Origin: Chloroflexota bacterium
GTDB lineage: Bacteria; Chloroflexota; UBA11872; VXOZ01
DNA length: 44,535 nucleotides
Assembly: GCA_026710945.1 (NCBI GenBank)
Contig: JAPOQA010000064.1
Span: forward strand, 1 to 44,535
Direction of reading: 5' to 3'
Every line of letters starts with the position of its first letter. Position 1 is the stretch's first letter. This document shows, one piece after another, positions 33,272 through 40,964 of the stretch. The translations under genes were made by a program, and so were the position numbers. The notes beneath the pieces are model-generated. The model did no database searches, was not told where the DNA came from, and was given only the letters and a program-made list of their open reading frames with translations.

Positions 33272-34009
33272 ATGCGCTTGGATTCACAAACGATGATGAA
33301 ATTATCTCGCCACTTTCTCCGACGGAGAGCGCTCCTCATACCGTTGGCGGCGGTGCTGGCAGCATGTAGCGGCCAGGGACGGAATAATACGGAAGAGCGA
33401 CCGACCCTATCGCAAGGGGCCGATGACGCCCCGACGCCTGCCGCACCGGCACAAGCGCGGCCGCCTGCTGAGCAGTCGACGGCTGTCACACAGTCCGCCG
33501 CTGCAACAGAATTGCCTGCCACACCGGCATGTGAAGATGACGACGATCCCACGCCACCCCAGACTGCAGGCCCGTTCTACACACCCAACACGCCCCTACG
33601 GACCTCGCTGTTGGAATCCGGCTTTGCCGGTACCCGGCTGCTGCTCTCAGGCCAGGTGCTCTCCACGCAGTGCACGCCGCTTGCGGGCGCGCTGCTCGAC
33701 TTCTGGCACACCAACGACGCAGGTGAATACGATAACGAGGGCTATACCTTTCGCGGCCACCAATTTGCCGATGACGCGGGACGCTTTACGCTGGAAACCA
33801 TCGTCCCCGGCGTCTATCCCGGTCGCACGCGCCACATTCACGTGCGCGTGCAAGCCCCGAACCAGCCTATCCTTACCACCCAGATCTACTTTCCGGGGGA
33901 ATCCGGCAACCAGGGCGACGGCATCTTCGATCCCGCCCTGCTCGTGAAGCTGGCGGATGCGGCGAACGGCAAAGAGGCCCAGTTCACCTTCGTGCTGGAC
34001 GCGCCGTAA
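33272..34009 (+). CDS. Exported intradiol ring-cleavage dioxygenase-like lipoprotein
   Basis: A 245-residue protein with a lipoprotein signal (lipobox LAAC), a Thr/Ala/Pro linker and a protocatechuate/catechol dioxygenase-like domain. Seen: the TAGPFYTP start of the catalytic fold, GALLDFWHTNDAGEYD with the first Tyr ligand, and GVYPGRTRHIHVRV, which supplies the second Tyr and the two His ligands of non-haem iron. Typical enzymes are cytosolic, so a surface lipoprotein is unusual, although exported intradiol-like proteins are known. GGAGGA sits only one base from ATG 33272; ATG 33293 is the alternative. The aromatic substrate is unknown. Confidence 0.85.
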   Translation: MRLDSQTMMKLSRHFLRRRALLIPLAAVLAACSGQGRNNTEERPTLSQGADDAPTPAAPAQARPPAEQSTAVTQSAAATELPATPACEDDDDPTPPQTAGPFYTPNTPLRTSLLESGFAGTRLLLSGQVLSTQCTPLAGALLDFWHTNDAGEYDNEGYTFRGHQFADDAGRFTLETIVPGVYPGRTRHIHVRVQAPNQPILTTQIYFPGESGNQGDGIFDPALLVKLADAANGKEAQFTFVLDAP

Positions 34010-34292
34010 ACGCGCGAGCGCACTGACTATTGTGTGGTCGATCCGCAAGCGAGCTGGCGTGTCCCCCACCGCGGCCCTACGTCGGTGGTCCGGCTGCCGA
34101 CACCGCATTGCCCACGTAGACGCTCCCCTTTGAGCAACCTAGCGGGCGCGCAAAAGCACAATGCCTGCGTCTGCGTACGGGCTTGGGCTCGGCTCCCACG
34201 GCGGCAAGGGTCACCCGGTATGCGGTGCTATACTGTAATGAAGTGAGCCAGCAGCAAGTGTTTCAGTCAACGGGGGACAAAGGAGTCGCCGG

Positions 34293-34895
34293 ATGGTCGG
34301 ACGAATAGTCACGGGTATCGTAGTCATCTTGGCGGCGATAGCGCTGGTCGCGTGCGATACGGCATCGACGGCTACGCAACCGGCAGCATCGCAGTCGCCG
34401 CTCGCCTCTCTGCCAAGCTTGGATGAGATCTCCCGGGAGGCAGAGCCCGGCCTTTACACCCAGGCTTTCGTGGCGGAGGCGATACGGCGCTACGACGCCG
34501 ACGGGCGCGAAGCCACGCTCGCGCACTTCAACAATCCGGAAAGCGTGGACGGCGAGTGGTACATGTTCATCATCGGGGAAGACGGTGAAGTGCTGGCGCA
34601 TTCCGCTATTCCGGATAACGTCGGCTTGTTTGTCAAGAAACCCTTAGGCGTCGACGCCAATGGCTACGACTTCGGCACAGACATGCTCGCCGCCACCGAA
34701 CAGGGAAGCTGGGTGAGCTATGTCTATGAAAATCCGGCCAGAGACAACCTGCTCGAGACGAAGCACGCGTGGGTAGTCAAACATGACGGCTTGATCTTCG
34801 CCTCCGGCTGGTATCAAGTCGACCGCTACGACGCCCCGCCGCAGCAGCGACCGCCGACCGATCCGAATAAGGTGATTGCACAGCTTGCGCATTGA
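34293..34895 (+). CDS. Cache-domain lipoprotein
   Basis: A 200-residue surface lipoprotein. The signal ends in lipobox LVAC, followed by a Ser/Ala/Thr/Gln linker. The body resembles a single Cache ligand-binding domain: FVAEAIRRYDADGREATLAHFN, then WYMFIIGEDGEVLAHSAIPD, LGVDANGYDFG, GSWVSYVYENP and KHAWVVKHDGLIFASGWY. These are the alternating segments found in the extracellular sensors of chemoreceptors and kinases. There is no attached signalling domain, so it may be a stand-alone binding protein. AAAGGAG lies nine bases before ATG 34293. The ligand is unknown. Confidence 0.83.
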   Translation: MVGRIVTGIVVILAAIALVACDTASTATQPAASQSPLASLPSLDEISREAEPGLYTQAFVAEAIRRYDADGREATLAHFNNPESVDGEWYMFIIGEDGEVLAHSAIPDNVGLFVKKPLGVDANGYDFGTDMLAATEQGSWVSYVYENPARDNLLETKHAWVVKHDGLIFASGWYQVDRYDAPPQQRPPTDPNKVIAQLAH

Positions 34896-35170
34896 AGTGG
34901 ACGAACGTCCGATTGCGAATACAGCTCTCTTTGACACATCCTTCGCTATCGCATTCGAGCAGTCGGCATAGGCTGTCACGGCGGGGGTTGAATCCCCGCT
35001 CCGGGCAAAGGATTATGGAGAGCGGAGAGTGAGCAGCCGCTCAAGGCCAGGGTTGCTAATGAATGCGTAGCTACCTAGGCGAGTCCACACCCAGGCGAAA
35101 TGCAAGTGACAGAATTGGGGTTCCCTCCCACCTAAAACGAACTGGCCAAGCGCGAATTGGAGTTAATGCA

Positions 35171-35641
35171 ATGGCCGGCAAGTCGTCCAGTGAGCCCAAG
35201 AAAGCCGCCAAGAAGTCGTTACCCAGGTCCGCTGACGGCAAGGTAGTCCTGCTTTCCGGCGGCAATCCGCAAATCGCCAAGGCCGACGGTGACGCCCCCG
35301 TGCAGAAGTACATTGCGTATATGCCGGGCTGGAAGAGCGACCTGGGTCGTCGCCTCGACTCGGTCATCGAACGCGAGGTGCCGAACGTGCAAAAGTGCGT
35401 GCGCTGGAACTCGCCCTTCTATGGCGTGGAGGGCATGGGCTGGTTTCTGAATGTCCACGTCTTTACCCGCTACGTAAAGGTGACCTTCTTTCAAGGCGCG
35501 GCGTTGCGGCCCCTGCCGCCGGGCTCGGGCAAAGACCCGGACGCGCGCTGGATCGACATCTACGAGGATGCTTTCGACGAGGAACAGTTTGCGGAGTGGG
35601 TGCGACAGGCGGCAGTGATTCCCGGCTGGGACCTGCGGTGA
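35171..35641 (+). CDS. DUF1801 domain protein
   Basis: A 156-residue protein. After a Lys/Ser/Ala-rich lead, residues about 40-150 match the DUF1801 (YdhG-like) fold: VQKYIAYMPGWKSDLGRRLD, then VRWNSPFYGVEGMGWFLNVH, VKVTFFQGAALRPLPPGSGK and a final helix. The fold is related to frataxin-like/CyaY proteins and to proteins implicated in metal or stress handling, but no function is established. I start at ATG 35171, with TGGAG about nine bases upstream. A frame open to 35063 adds 36 residues with no recognisable pattern. Confidence 0.8.
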   Translation: MAGKSSSEPKKAAKKSLPRSADGKVVLLSGGNPQIAKADGDAPVQKYIAYMPGWKSDLGRRLDSVIEREVPNVQKCVRWNSPFYGVEGMGWFLNVHVFTRYVKVTFFQGAALRPLPPGSGKDPDARWIDIYEDAFDEEQFAEWVRQAAVIPGWDLR

Positions 35642-35810
35642 AGTTCATAGGACTTCTCGGGGTATTTGATAGCGGAGTTGCGCCAGCGAATAGGTGATTG
35701 CGTAGCTTGAGAAGCAATGAGGATGGCAACTCCGCTCGCTCGCCGACGACAAGACGAGCAAGTTGCGTGGCCGAAGTTCCGCTGACTGCAGGATACGGGT
35801 GAGGAGTCCT

Positions 35811-36521
35811 ATGGAAGACGCCATTGTCAAAGCGCTCAAAGAGCACCGTAGCGCTCACCGCAAGCCTGATACCGAAGAGTTGCCGCAAGATGTGGCCGAC
35901 CTAATCGACTCTGACCCTTTCGCTTTCCTCGTTGGGTGCGTATTCCAACGCGGAATACCTTGGCGTAGAGCGTGGGAAATCCCATACCACATCAATCAAC
36001 AGGGTATGCTTGAATCAGCTAGACTTTCCTCGGCCACAAACGGTGAAATAGAGTCCCTCTTCAAAAGCCTCCCCGTGGGGCCCAGATATCCCAACAAAAG
36101 CGTGCGCACGTTGAGAGAGACCGCCGCCCTGGTTGAGGAGTTTGGCGGGATTGCCTCCGCCATCTGGACGGACACTACTCCGTGCGTTGTCCGACAACGA
36201 CTCCAAGGAATCTATGGTGTGGGACCAGGCCTTGCCGCTATGGTAGTGCTACTGCTCCGCGACCAGTATGGTTTCTTTCGAGGGCAGGAACACGAGATTG
36301 ACATCAAACCCGATGTTCACGTCCTGCGCGTGTTGAATCGCAGCGGACTGATCGAGAGCGAAGATGAGGGCCTCGCGATATGCGCCACGCGGCGCCTCGC
36401 CCCGCATTACCCAGCGGAGCTTGATTGGCCGTCTTGGGATATTGGCCAGCGGTGGTGCCATAGGACGAATCCCGACTGCGTCAATTGTCCGCTCACCGGC
36501 GTCTGTCCCCGGCTTATCTGA
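35811..36521 (+). CDS. HhH-GPD DNA glycosylase-like protein with Fe-S cluster
   Basis: A 236-residue protein of the endonuclease III/MutY class, acting in base-excision repair. Seen: a helix-hairpin-helix (LQGIYGVGPGLAAMVVLLL), the catalytic Asp segment KPDVHVLRVLNR, and a C-terminal cluster motif C-x6-C-x2-C-x5-C (CHRTNPDCVNCPLTGVC, from about residue 215) that matches the [4Fe-4S] signature exactly. The HhH has GVGPGLA where Nth has GVGRKTA, so the lyase lysine is absent. It is probably a monofunctional glycosylase or a repurposed relative. GAGGAG lies five bases before ATG 35811. The restriction and repair genes downstream may be coincidental neighbours. Confidence 0.85.
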   Translation: MEDAIVKALKEHRSAHRKPDTEELPQDVADLIDSDPFAFLVGCVFQRGIPWRRAWEIPYHINQQGMLESARLSSATNGEIESLFKSLPVGPRYPNKSVRTLRETAALVEEFGGIASAIWTDTTPCVVRQRLQGIYGVGPGLAAMVVLLLRDQYGFFRGQEHEIDIKPDVHVLRVLNRSGLIESEDEGLAICATRRLAPHYPAELDWPSWDIGQRWCHRTNPDCVNCPLTGVCPRLI

Positions 36522-36658
36522 AGTAAGGACCGAAAAGCCGCATTTAATGCTTCGAGGTTCCTTTACGCAACCTCTTCCACTCTGTATGGGAAAATCGAAA
36601 TGAGGAGTGGAAGACATTTAGAGGGTCAGAAATAGATCAATTGAGCCCGGCCACTCTG

Positions 36659-36682
36659 AAATCCGGCTTGCGCCGGAATGAC
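36659..36682 (-). repeat. GTCATTCC-superfamily palindrome upstream of the acyl-CoA synthetase
   Basis: A reverse-orientation copy (arms ATCCGGC/GCCGGAAT around a TTGC loop) of the element at 27209. It lies 96 bases before the chosen start of the synthetase. The reading frame is open through it, which is one reason I place the synthetase start downstream. Confidence 0.8.
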
Positions 36683-36754
36683 GGATTGTGCGAAAGTCTC
36701 CGCAGGGACTACGAATCTCAATGCTACTCCCGCTGGAGAAGTGCACTCTTGGCA

Positions 36755-38293
36755 GTGAAGTCAGAAACAACCACGACCTTTCAACCGTTTCGCGACCAGC
36801 TTGAAACGGCGTTCGATCAGTTTGCGCAGCGGCCGGCGCTGACGTATCAGGACGCGACGTGGACGTATGCCGAGCTGGACGCGCGCACCCGCGCGGCGGC
36901 GCTGTACCTGCAAAAGCAGGGCCTGCGGTCGGGCCAGCGGGTGATCCTCTACACGGCGGACAAGCGCGCGCTGCTGCTGGCGCACCTGGGCGCGATCCGG
37001 GCGGGCGGTGTCTCGCTGCCGCTGAATTCAAAGTTTACGCCGCGCGAAATGGCGTACTACGCCCGGGATAGCGGTGCGGTGCTCGCGGTGGGCGGTGACG
37101 CCGAATTGCCGGTGCTGCAGGCGCTGGTGGACGATGCGGAGACCGCGCTCAAAGGCGTGCTGCATGCCGATGAATTCCTGGCGTTAGAGCCGCAAGCCAC
37201 GGTCTCTTTGCCGGATTCCACCGCAGCGGACTGGGCGCTGCTGCTCTACTCGTCTGGCACCACCGGCCAGCCCAAGGGCGTGGTGCACACCCACGCCAAT
37301 CTTGGCGCGGCGGTGCGTTCGCTGGCTGACTGCTGGGCGTTTACGCCGGACGACGTGCTCGTGAATGTGCTGCCGTTCTTTCATATCCATGGCCTCTCGT
37401 TCGCCAGCCACGTGAACTTCCTCACCGGCGCCCACATGCTGATGGCCGACCAGTTTCACCCGGTGCGCACGTTGGACTTCATCGACCGCGCCACGGTCTT
37501 CATGGCCATTCCGCCCATGTATTACCAGTTCTTGAACCGGCCGGAGTTTCGCACTCACGCGGAAAACTGGTCGCACGTGCGGCTGTTTACGTGCGGTTCC
37601 GCGCCAATTCGTCCCGAAGTGCTACCGGAACTGGAAGATATTCTAAAGAGTCCACTCATCAACCGGTATGGGATGACCGAGAGCCACGTGATCGCCAGCC
37701 TGCCCATCGACAAGCCCAGCGTGCAGGGCTCGGTGGGACTGCCGCTGGACGGCATCGAGATGACCATGGTCGAGGACGGCTCCACCACCAAGGACGGCCA
37801 CGCCGTAGGCGAGGTGCACGTGAAAGGCCCGGTGATCTTCGACCACTATCTCAACCGGCCGGAAGCCACCACTGAGGCCTTTGCCCACGAGGGCTTCTTT
37901 GCCACCGGCGACCTAGGTTTTTTGAATCACCAAGGGTACTTGACGCTCATCGGGAGAAAGGTCGACCTCATCATCACCAAGGGCTTCAATGTATACCCGC
38001 CCATGGTCGAGCGCGTGCTCAACGATTGCCCCGGCGTGAAGGAATCCGCCGTGTTCGGCCTGCCCGACGACCTGCGCGGGGAAAAAGTGGTGGCCGTGGT
38101 GGTGAAAGACCCGGCCGCCGACACGGAGGCCACGCCTCGCAACATCCGAGATTTCTGCCGCGAACGCAGCGTGGACTACCAGGTGCCGTCCGACGTCCAC
38201 TTCGCGGAAGAACTCCCCCGCAACACCATGGGCAAGGTGCTGAAACGCGAATTGCGCGACGGCTTGCTGAGGAATTCGGAGGAAGAGTGGTAG
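36755..38293 (+). CDS. Acyl-CoA synthetase (AMP-forming), malonyl-CoA synthetase-like
   Basis: A 512-residue ANL-family ligase that activates a carboxylic acid with ATP and attaches CoA. Seen: the P-loop YSSGTTGQPKGVVHTH, RYGMTES (A5), GYLTLIGRKVDLIITKG with the hinge (A7-A8), and NTMGKVLKREL with the C-terminal catalytic Lys. YGMTE and the overall length resemble MatB-type malonyl/methylmalonyl synthetases, but medium-chain acids are possible. The start is uncertain. GTG 36755 begins the conserved sequence; TTG 36749 has a better-placed GGAGA; the open frame reaches ATG 36641 through a repeat element and is unlikely. Confidence 0.87.
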   Translation: MKSETTTTFQPFRDQLETAFDQFAQRPALTYQDATWTYAELDARTRAAALYLQKQGLRSGQRVILYTADKRALLLAHLGAIRAGGVSLPLNSKFTPREMAYYARDSGAVLAVGGDAELPVLQALVDDAETALKGVLHADEFLALEPQATVSLPDSTAADWALLLYSSGTTGQPKGVVHTHANLGAAVRSLADCWAFTPDDVLVNVLPFFHIHGLSFASHVNFLTGAHMLMADQFHPVRTLDFIDRATVFMAIPPMYYQFLNRPEFRTHAENWSHVRLFTCGSAPIRPEVLPELEDILKSPLINRYGMTESHVIASLPIDKPSVQGSVGLPLDGIEMTMVEDGSTTKDGHAVGEVHVKGPVIFDHYLNRPEATTEAFAHEGFFATGDLGFLNHQGYLTLIGRKVDLIITKGFNVYPPMVERVLNDCPGVKESAVFGLPDDLRGEKVVAVVVKDPAADTEATPRNIRDFCRERSVDYQVPSDVHFAEELPRNTMGKVLKRELRDGLLRNSEEEW

Positions 38294-38374
38294 CGAGCTG
38301 ATACCTCGCTCTTTAGCGCCTATGTGGCAAACTTGCCGAGATGATAGTGTGAACATACGGGCATTGACCTTCTC

Positions 38375-38403
38375 TTGACCAAATCGCAAGAATACGCTAA
38401 CAT
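38375..38403 (+). promoter_or_regulatory. Promoter for the C5 methylase operon
   Basis: TTGACC (38375-38380) and TAACAT (38398-38403) are separated by 17 bases, the consensus spacing for a housekeeping sigma factor. The expected start site near 38410 would leave a leader of about 37 bases before the methylase ATG at 38447. Confidence 0.6.
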
Positions 38404-38446
38404 TCGGCGAATAGTGGGGGCAGTTGCATTCACTTTGGAGTTGCAA

Positions 38447-39457
38447 ATGGAATACACGGTTAGACATATGCCGGGTCTTCTTGACCAAGTGAACGCAAGT
38501 ATAGACCACACTCCATCGTTGCACACGCAGAGTGTTGTGAGTCTCTTCTCTGGATGTGGCGGAATGGATCTCGGATTCCTTGGTGGATTTCGTTTTGCTG
38601 GTCACTACTACGAGGAGCTACCCTTCAGAATTGATTGGGCGAACGACATAAGTACGGCGGCCTGCGAAACCTACTCTCTTAACTTTAACCATGACATCAA
38701 TTGTGGAGATGTTATGGAAGTGCTCGACAGTTTGCCAGAAACCGCTGATATTGTGATCGGCGGTTTTCCATGCCAGGACGTTTCCATTAACGGTTCGAGG
38801 CTCGCAGGAAGTGGCAAGCGGACAATTCTCTACAAAGCGATGTTGGAAGTGATTCGTCGGACACGTCCAAAAGTTTTCGTGGCTGAAAACGTCAAGGGTT
38901 TGCTCATGTCTCATGGGCGAGACTTTTATCGCGAGATGATGGCTGACTTCTCTGCCCTTGAAGGATATCAAGTGTCAGATCGTCTCTATCTTGCTGCGGA
39001 TTACGGTGTGCCCCAAATGCGAGAACGTATATTTATCATAGGTGTGAGGGGCGAGAAATCATTCATGCATCCCGTCCGGGTATTTGATGAAACACAGCGA
39101 CTCACAGCTGGGGATGTGCTACGAGACCTAGAGGACTTGCCCAAAGACACAGACTTTAGTCATGTATGGAGTCTAGCGAACGCTAGTCCTGATCAAGGTA
39201 GTAGGAAACTAACTGAACACAAGCCATCCTCGACGATCAGGGCAGAGTGTCATGGAAACATCCAATTCCATTACAAACTTGATCGGCGAATCTCGATGAG
39301 AGAAGCAGCCCGTCTACAGTCTTTCCCCGATGAGTTTGTTTTTCCTTTTGGCTTGCGCGAGACCGAGCGCCAGATCGGAAACGCGGTTCCGCCAGTTCTC
39401 GCTTGGCATCTGGCTTGTGCTGTGCGGAATTATCTTAATGACGCCCGAATGCTTTGA
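38447..39457 (+). CDS. DNA cytosine-C5 methyltransferase
   Basis: A 336-residue C5 methylase. Seen in order: motif I SLFSGCGGMDLGF (about 32-44), motif IV GGFPCQD with the catalytic Cys, motif VI VAENVKG, motif VIII QMRERIFIIG, then a fairly short target-recognition region, motif IX around MREAARLQSFPD, and motif X RQIGNAVPP. ATG 38447 has GGAG seven bases upstream; an upstream TTG at 38375 is part of the promoter. It overlaps the endonuclease gene by 20 bases. Base composition and codon use look more AT-rich than the flanking acyl-CoA synthetase and mutS2, a sign of transfer. The recognition site cannot be read from the sequence. Confidence 0.95.
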   Translation: MEYTVRHMPGLLDQVNASIDHTPSLHTQSVVSLFSGCGGMDLGFLGGFRFAGHYYEELPFRIDWANDISTAACETYSLNFNHDINCGDVMEVLDSLPETADIVIGGFPCQDVSINGSRLAGSGKRTILYKAMLEVIRRTRPKVFVAENVKGLLMSHGRDFYREMMADFSALEGYQVSDRLYLAADYGVPQMRERIFIIGVRGEKSFMHPVRVFDETQRLTAGDVLRDLEDLPKDTDFSHVWSLANASPDQGSRKLTEHKPSSTIRAECHGNIQFHYKLDRRISMREAARLQSFPDEFVFPFGLRETERQIGNAVPPVLAWHLACAVRNYLNDARML

Positions 39458-40445
39458 AGGCGTTCTGACCGAAGCCGTATCTGCTTTGAATGAGGCAGTC
39501 CAACGCGGCACCGAAGATTACCGAGATTCCAAACGCTTTGAGAAGCAAGTCCTCGCGGCTCTAGAGAATGCTGTTGAAAACACTAGGGCGAAAGCAAAGG
39601 AATCCTTTCACCCACACGCTTTCCCTGACATTTCAGTAAACGGGTTCGGCGTTGAGGTTAAACACACCAACAAAGATTCCTGGCTCGCAGTTGGAAATAG
39701 CATATTTGAAGGTATGCGGGATGAATCCGTAGAGAAGGTGTATGTGGTCTTCGGCAAGATGGGTGGATGGCCGGCGGTCAAGTGGGCTAGATATGAGGAT
39801 TGTGTCACGCATGTCCGTATCTCTCATGCACCGCGATTTGTTGTTGACATGACCCATGAGGGCCAGCCTCTATTCGAAGTAATGAGGTTATCCTACGAGG
39901 AGTTTAGCGGCTTGTCTCCAGAAGATAAAATGGGTCATGTGCGGGCTTATTCCAGAGGACGACTCAAGCCGGGAGAACGTCTCTGGTGGCTGGAGAACCG
40001 CGAGGAACAGGAGCATGCATTACCTATTGAAGTGAGGCTCTATAGACACTTGTCCCAAGACGAGAAAAGAGAGTTGCGGGCTGAGGCTGCTATTCTATGT
40101 CCACAAATATGCGGGCCATCTAGGCCGGGAGGCAAATATGATGGCGCGGCCCTTTACTTGCTGACACGACATGGTGTGTTTTGTCCACAAGCTCGCGATC
40201 TATTTTCGGCAGGGAGCGTGGCACTGCGAAAGGACGATCAAAGAGGCGGGAATTATGTGCTACGGGCATTGCAAGACATAGAAGATCTTATGAAGGACAC
40301 CATTCAGCGTCTCGAAGAAGAACTCTTTGTCGAATACTGGGGCAAGTCCTATCCGCCGAGTGAACGGATCCGTGAATGGCTCAAAAGGGCGGACAGCTAT
40401 GCTCGCGATTGGACGCCATCTCAACACCTGTTTACCGATTTCTGA
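39438..40445 (+). CDS. Type II restriction endonuclease (PD-ExK)
   Basis: A 335-residue protein partnered with the C5 methylase. Seen: FPDISVNGFGVEVKHT (about 61-76), a compact PD...ExK active site. No other domain is recognised; the rest should carry target recognition and dimerisation. Type II endonucleases are too diverse to assign a site by eye. The call relies on the active site plus its place between a methylase (20-base overlap) and a vsr gene (stop/start TGATG). The ATG at 39438 is inside the methylase gene, and no earlier start is credible. Confidence 0.85.
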   Translation: MTPECFEGVLTEAVSALNEAVQRGTEDYRDSKRFEKQVLAALENAVENTRAKAKESFHPHAFPDISVNGFGVEVKHTNKDSWLAVGNSIFEGMRDESVEKVYVVFGKMGGWPAVKWARYEDCVTHVRISHAPRFVVDMTHEGQPLFEVMRLSYEEFSGLSPEDKMGHVRAYSRGRLKPGERLWWLENREEQEHALPIEVRLYRHLSQDEKRELRAEAAILCPQICGPSRPGGKYDGAALYLLTRHGVFCPQARDLFSAGSVALRKDDQRGGNYVLRALQDIEDLMKDTIQRLEEELFVEYWGKSYPPSERIREWLKRADSYARDWTPSQHLFTDF

Positions 40446-40885
40446 TGGGTGACATCCTGTCGCCAGAACAGCGTAGCGAGCGGATGTCCCTCATTCGCAG
40501 TAGGGACATGAAGCCCGAACTGGTGATTCGTAGACTGACGCACGCTATGGGGTATCGCTATCGGCTTCACCGCCGGGATCTGCCTGGCCGCCCGGACATG
40601 GCGTTCATATCCCGGCGTAAGGCTATCTTTGTTCACGGATGCTTTTGGCACCGACACGCAAGGTGTCGTCTTGCCCGGTTACCCAAGTCGCGGCAAGATT
40701 ATTGGCTGCCAAAACTCGAAGGGAATCGAGTGCGAGATTTACACAGTCAGACTGAGCTTCAACGGATGGGCTGGGGCGTGTTGGTGATATGGGAGTGCGA
40801 AGTCAAGTGGGTCAGGGATCAGAGCGAGCTAAAAGGGAAAATCAGGCAGTTCCTTGACAGCAGTTTGGTAGCCAACCCTCACTGA
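40445..40885 (+). CDS. vsr: Very short patch repair endonuclease
   Basis: A 146-residue Vsr-type nuclease that nicks beside T-G mismatches created when a 5-methylcytosine deaminates, protecting methylated sites. Seen: ERMSLIRSRDMKPELVIR at the N-terminus, PGRPDMAF with the catalytic Asp at residue 51, and FVHGCFWHRHARC with His 64 and His 69. These are the same residue numbers as the E. coli Vsr active site. The ATG shares one base with the endonuclease stop (TGATG), so the three genes form one coupled operon. Its presence fits a C5, rather than an adenine, methylase. Confidence 0.96.
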   Translation: MGDILSPEQRSERMSLIRSRDMKPELVIRRLTHAMGYRYRLHRRDLPGRPDMAFISRRKAIFVHGCFWHRHARCRLARLPKSRQDYWLPKLEGNRVRDLHSQTELQRMGWGVLVIWECEVKWVRDQSELKGKIRQFLDSSLVANPH

Positions 40886-40964
40886 AGCGAGCCTCGTCTA
40901 GATGGACTCCGAGTAAAGCAAGCTGTCGGTCACATATTCGTTGGGGTGTAACCCTAGCTACACT

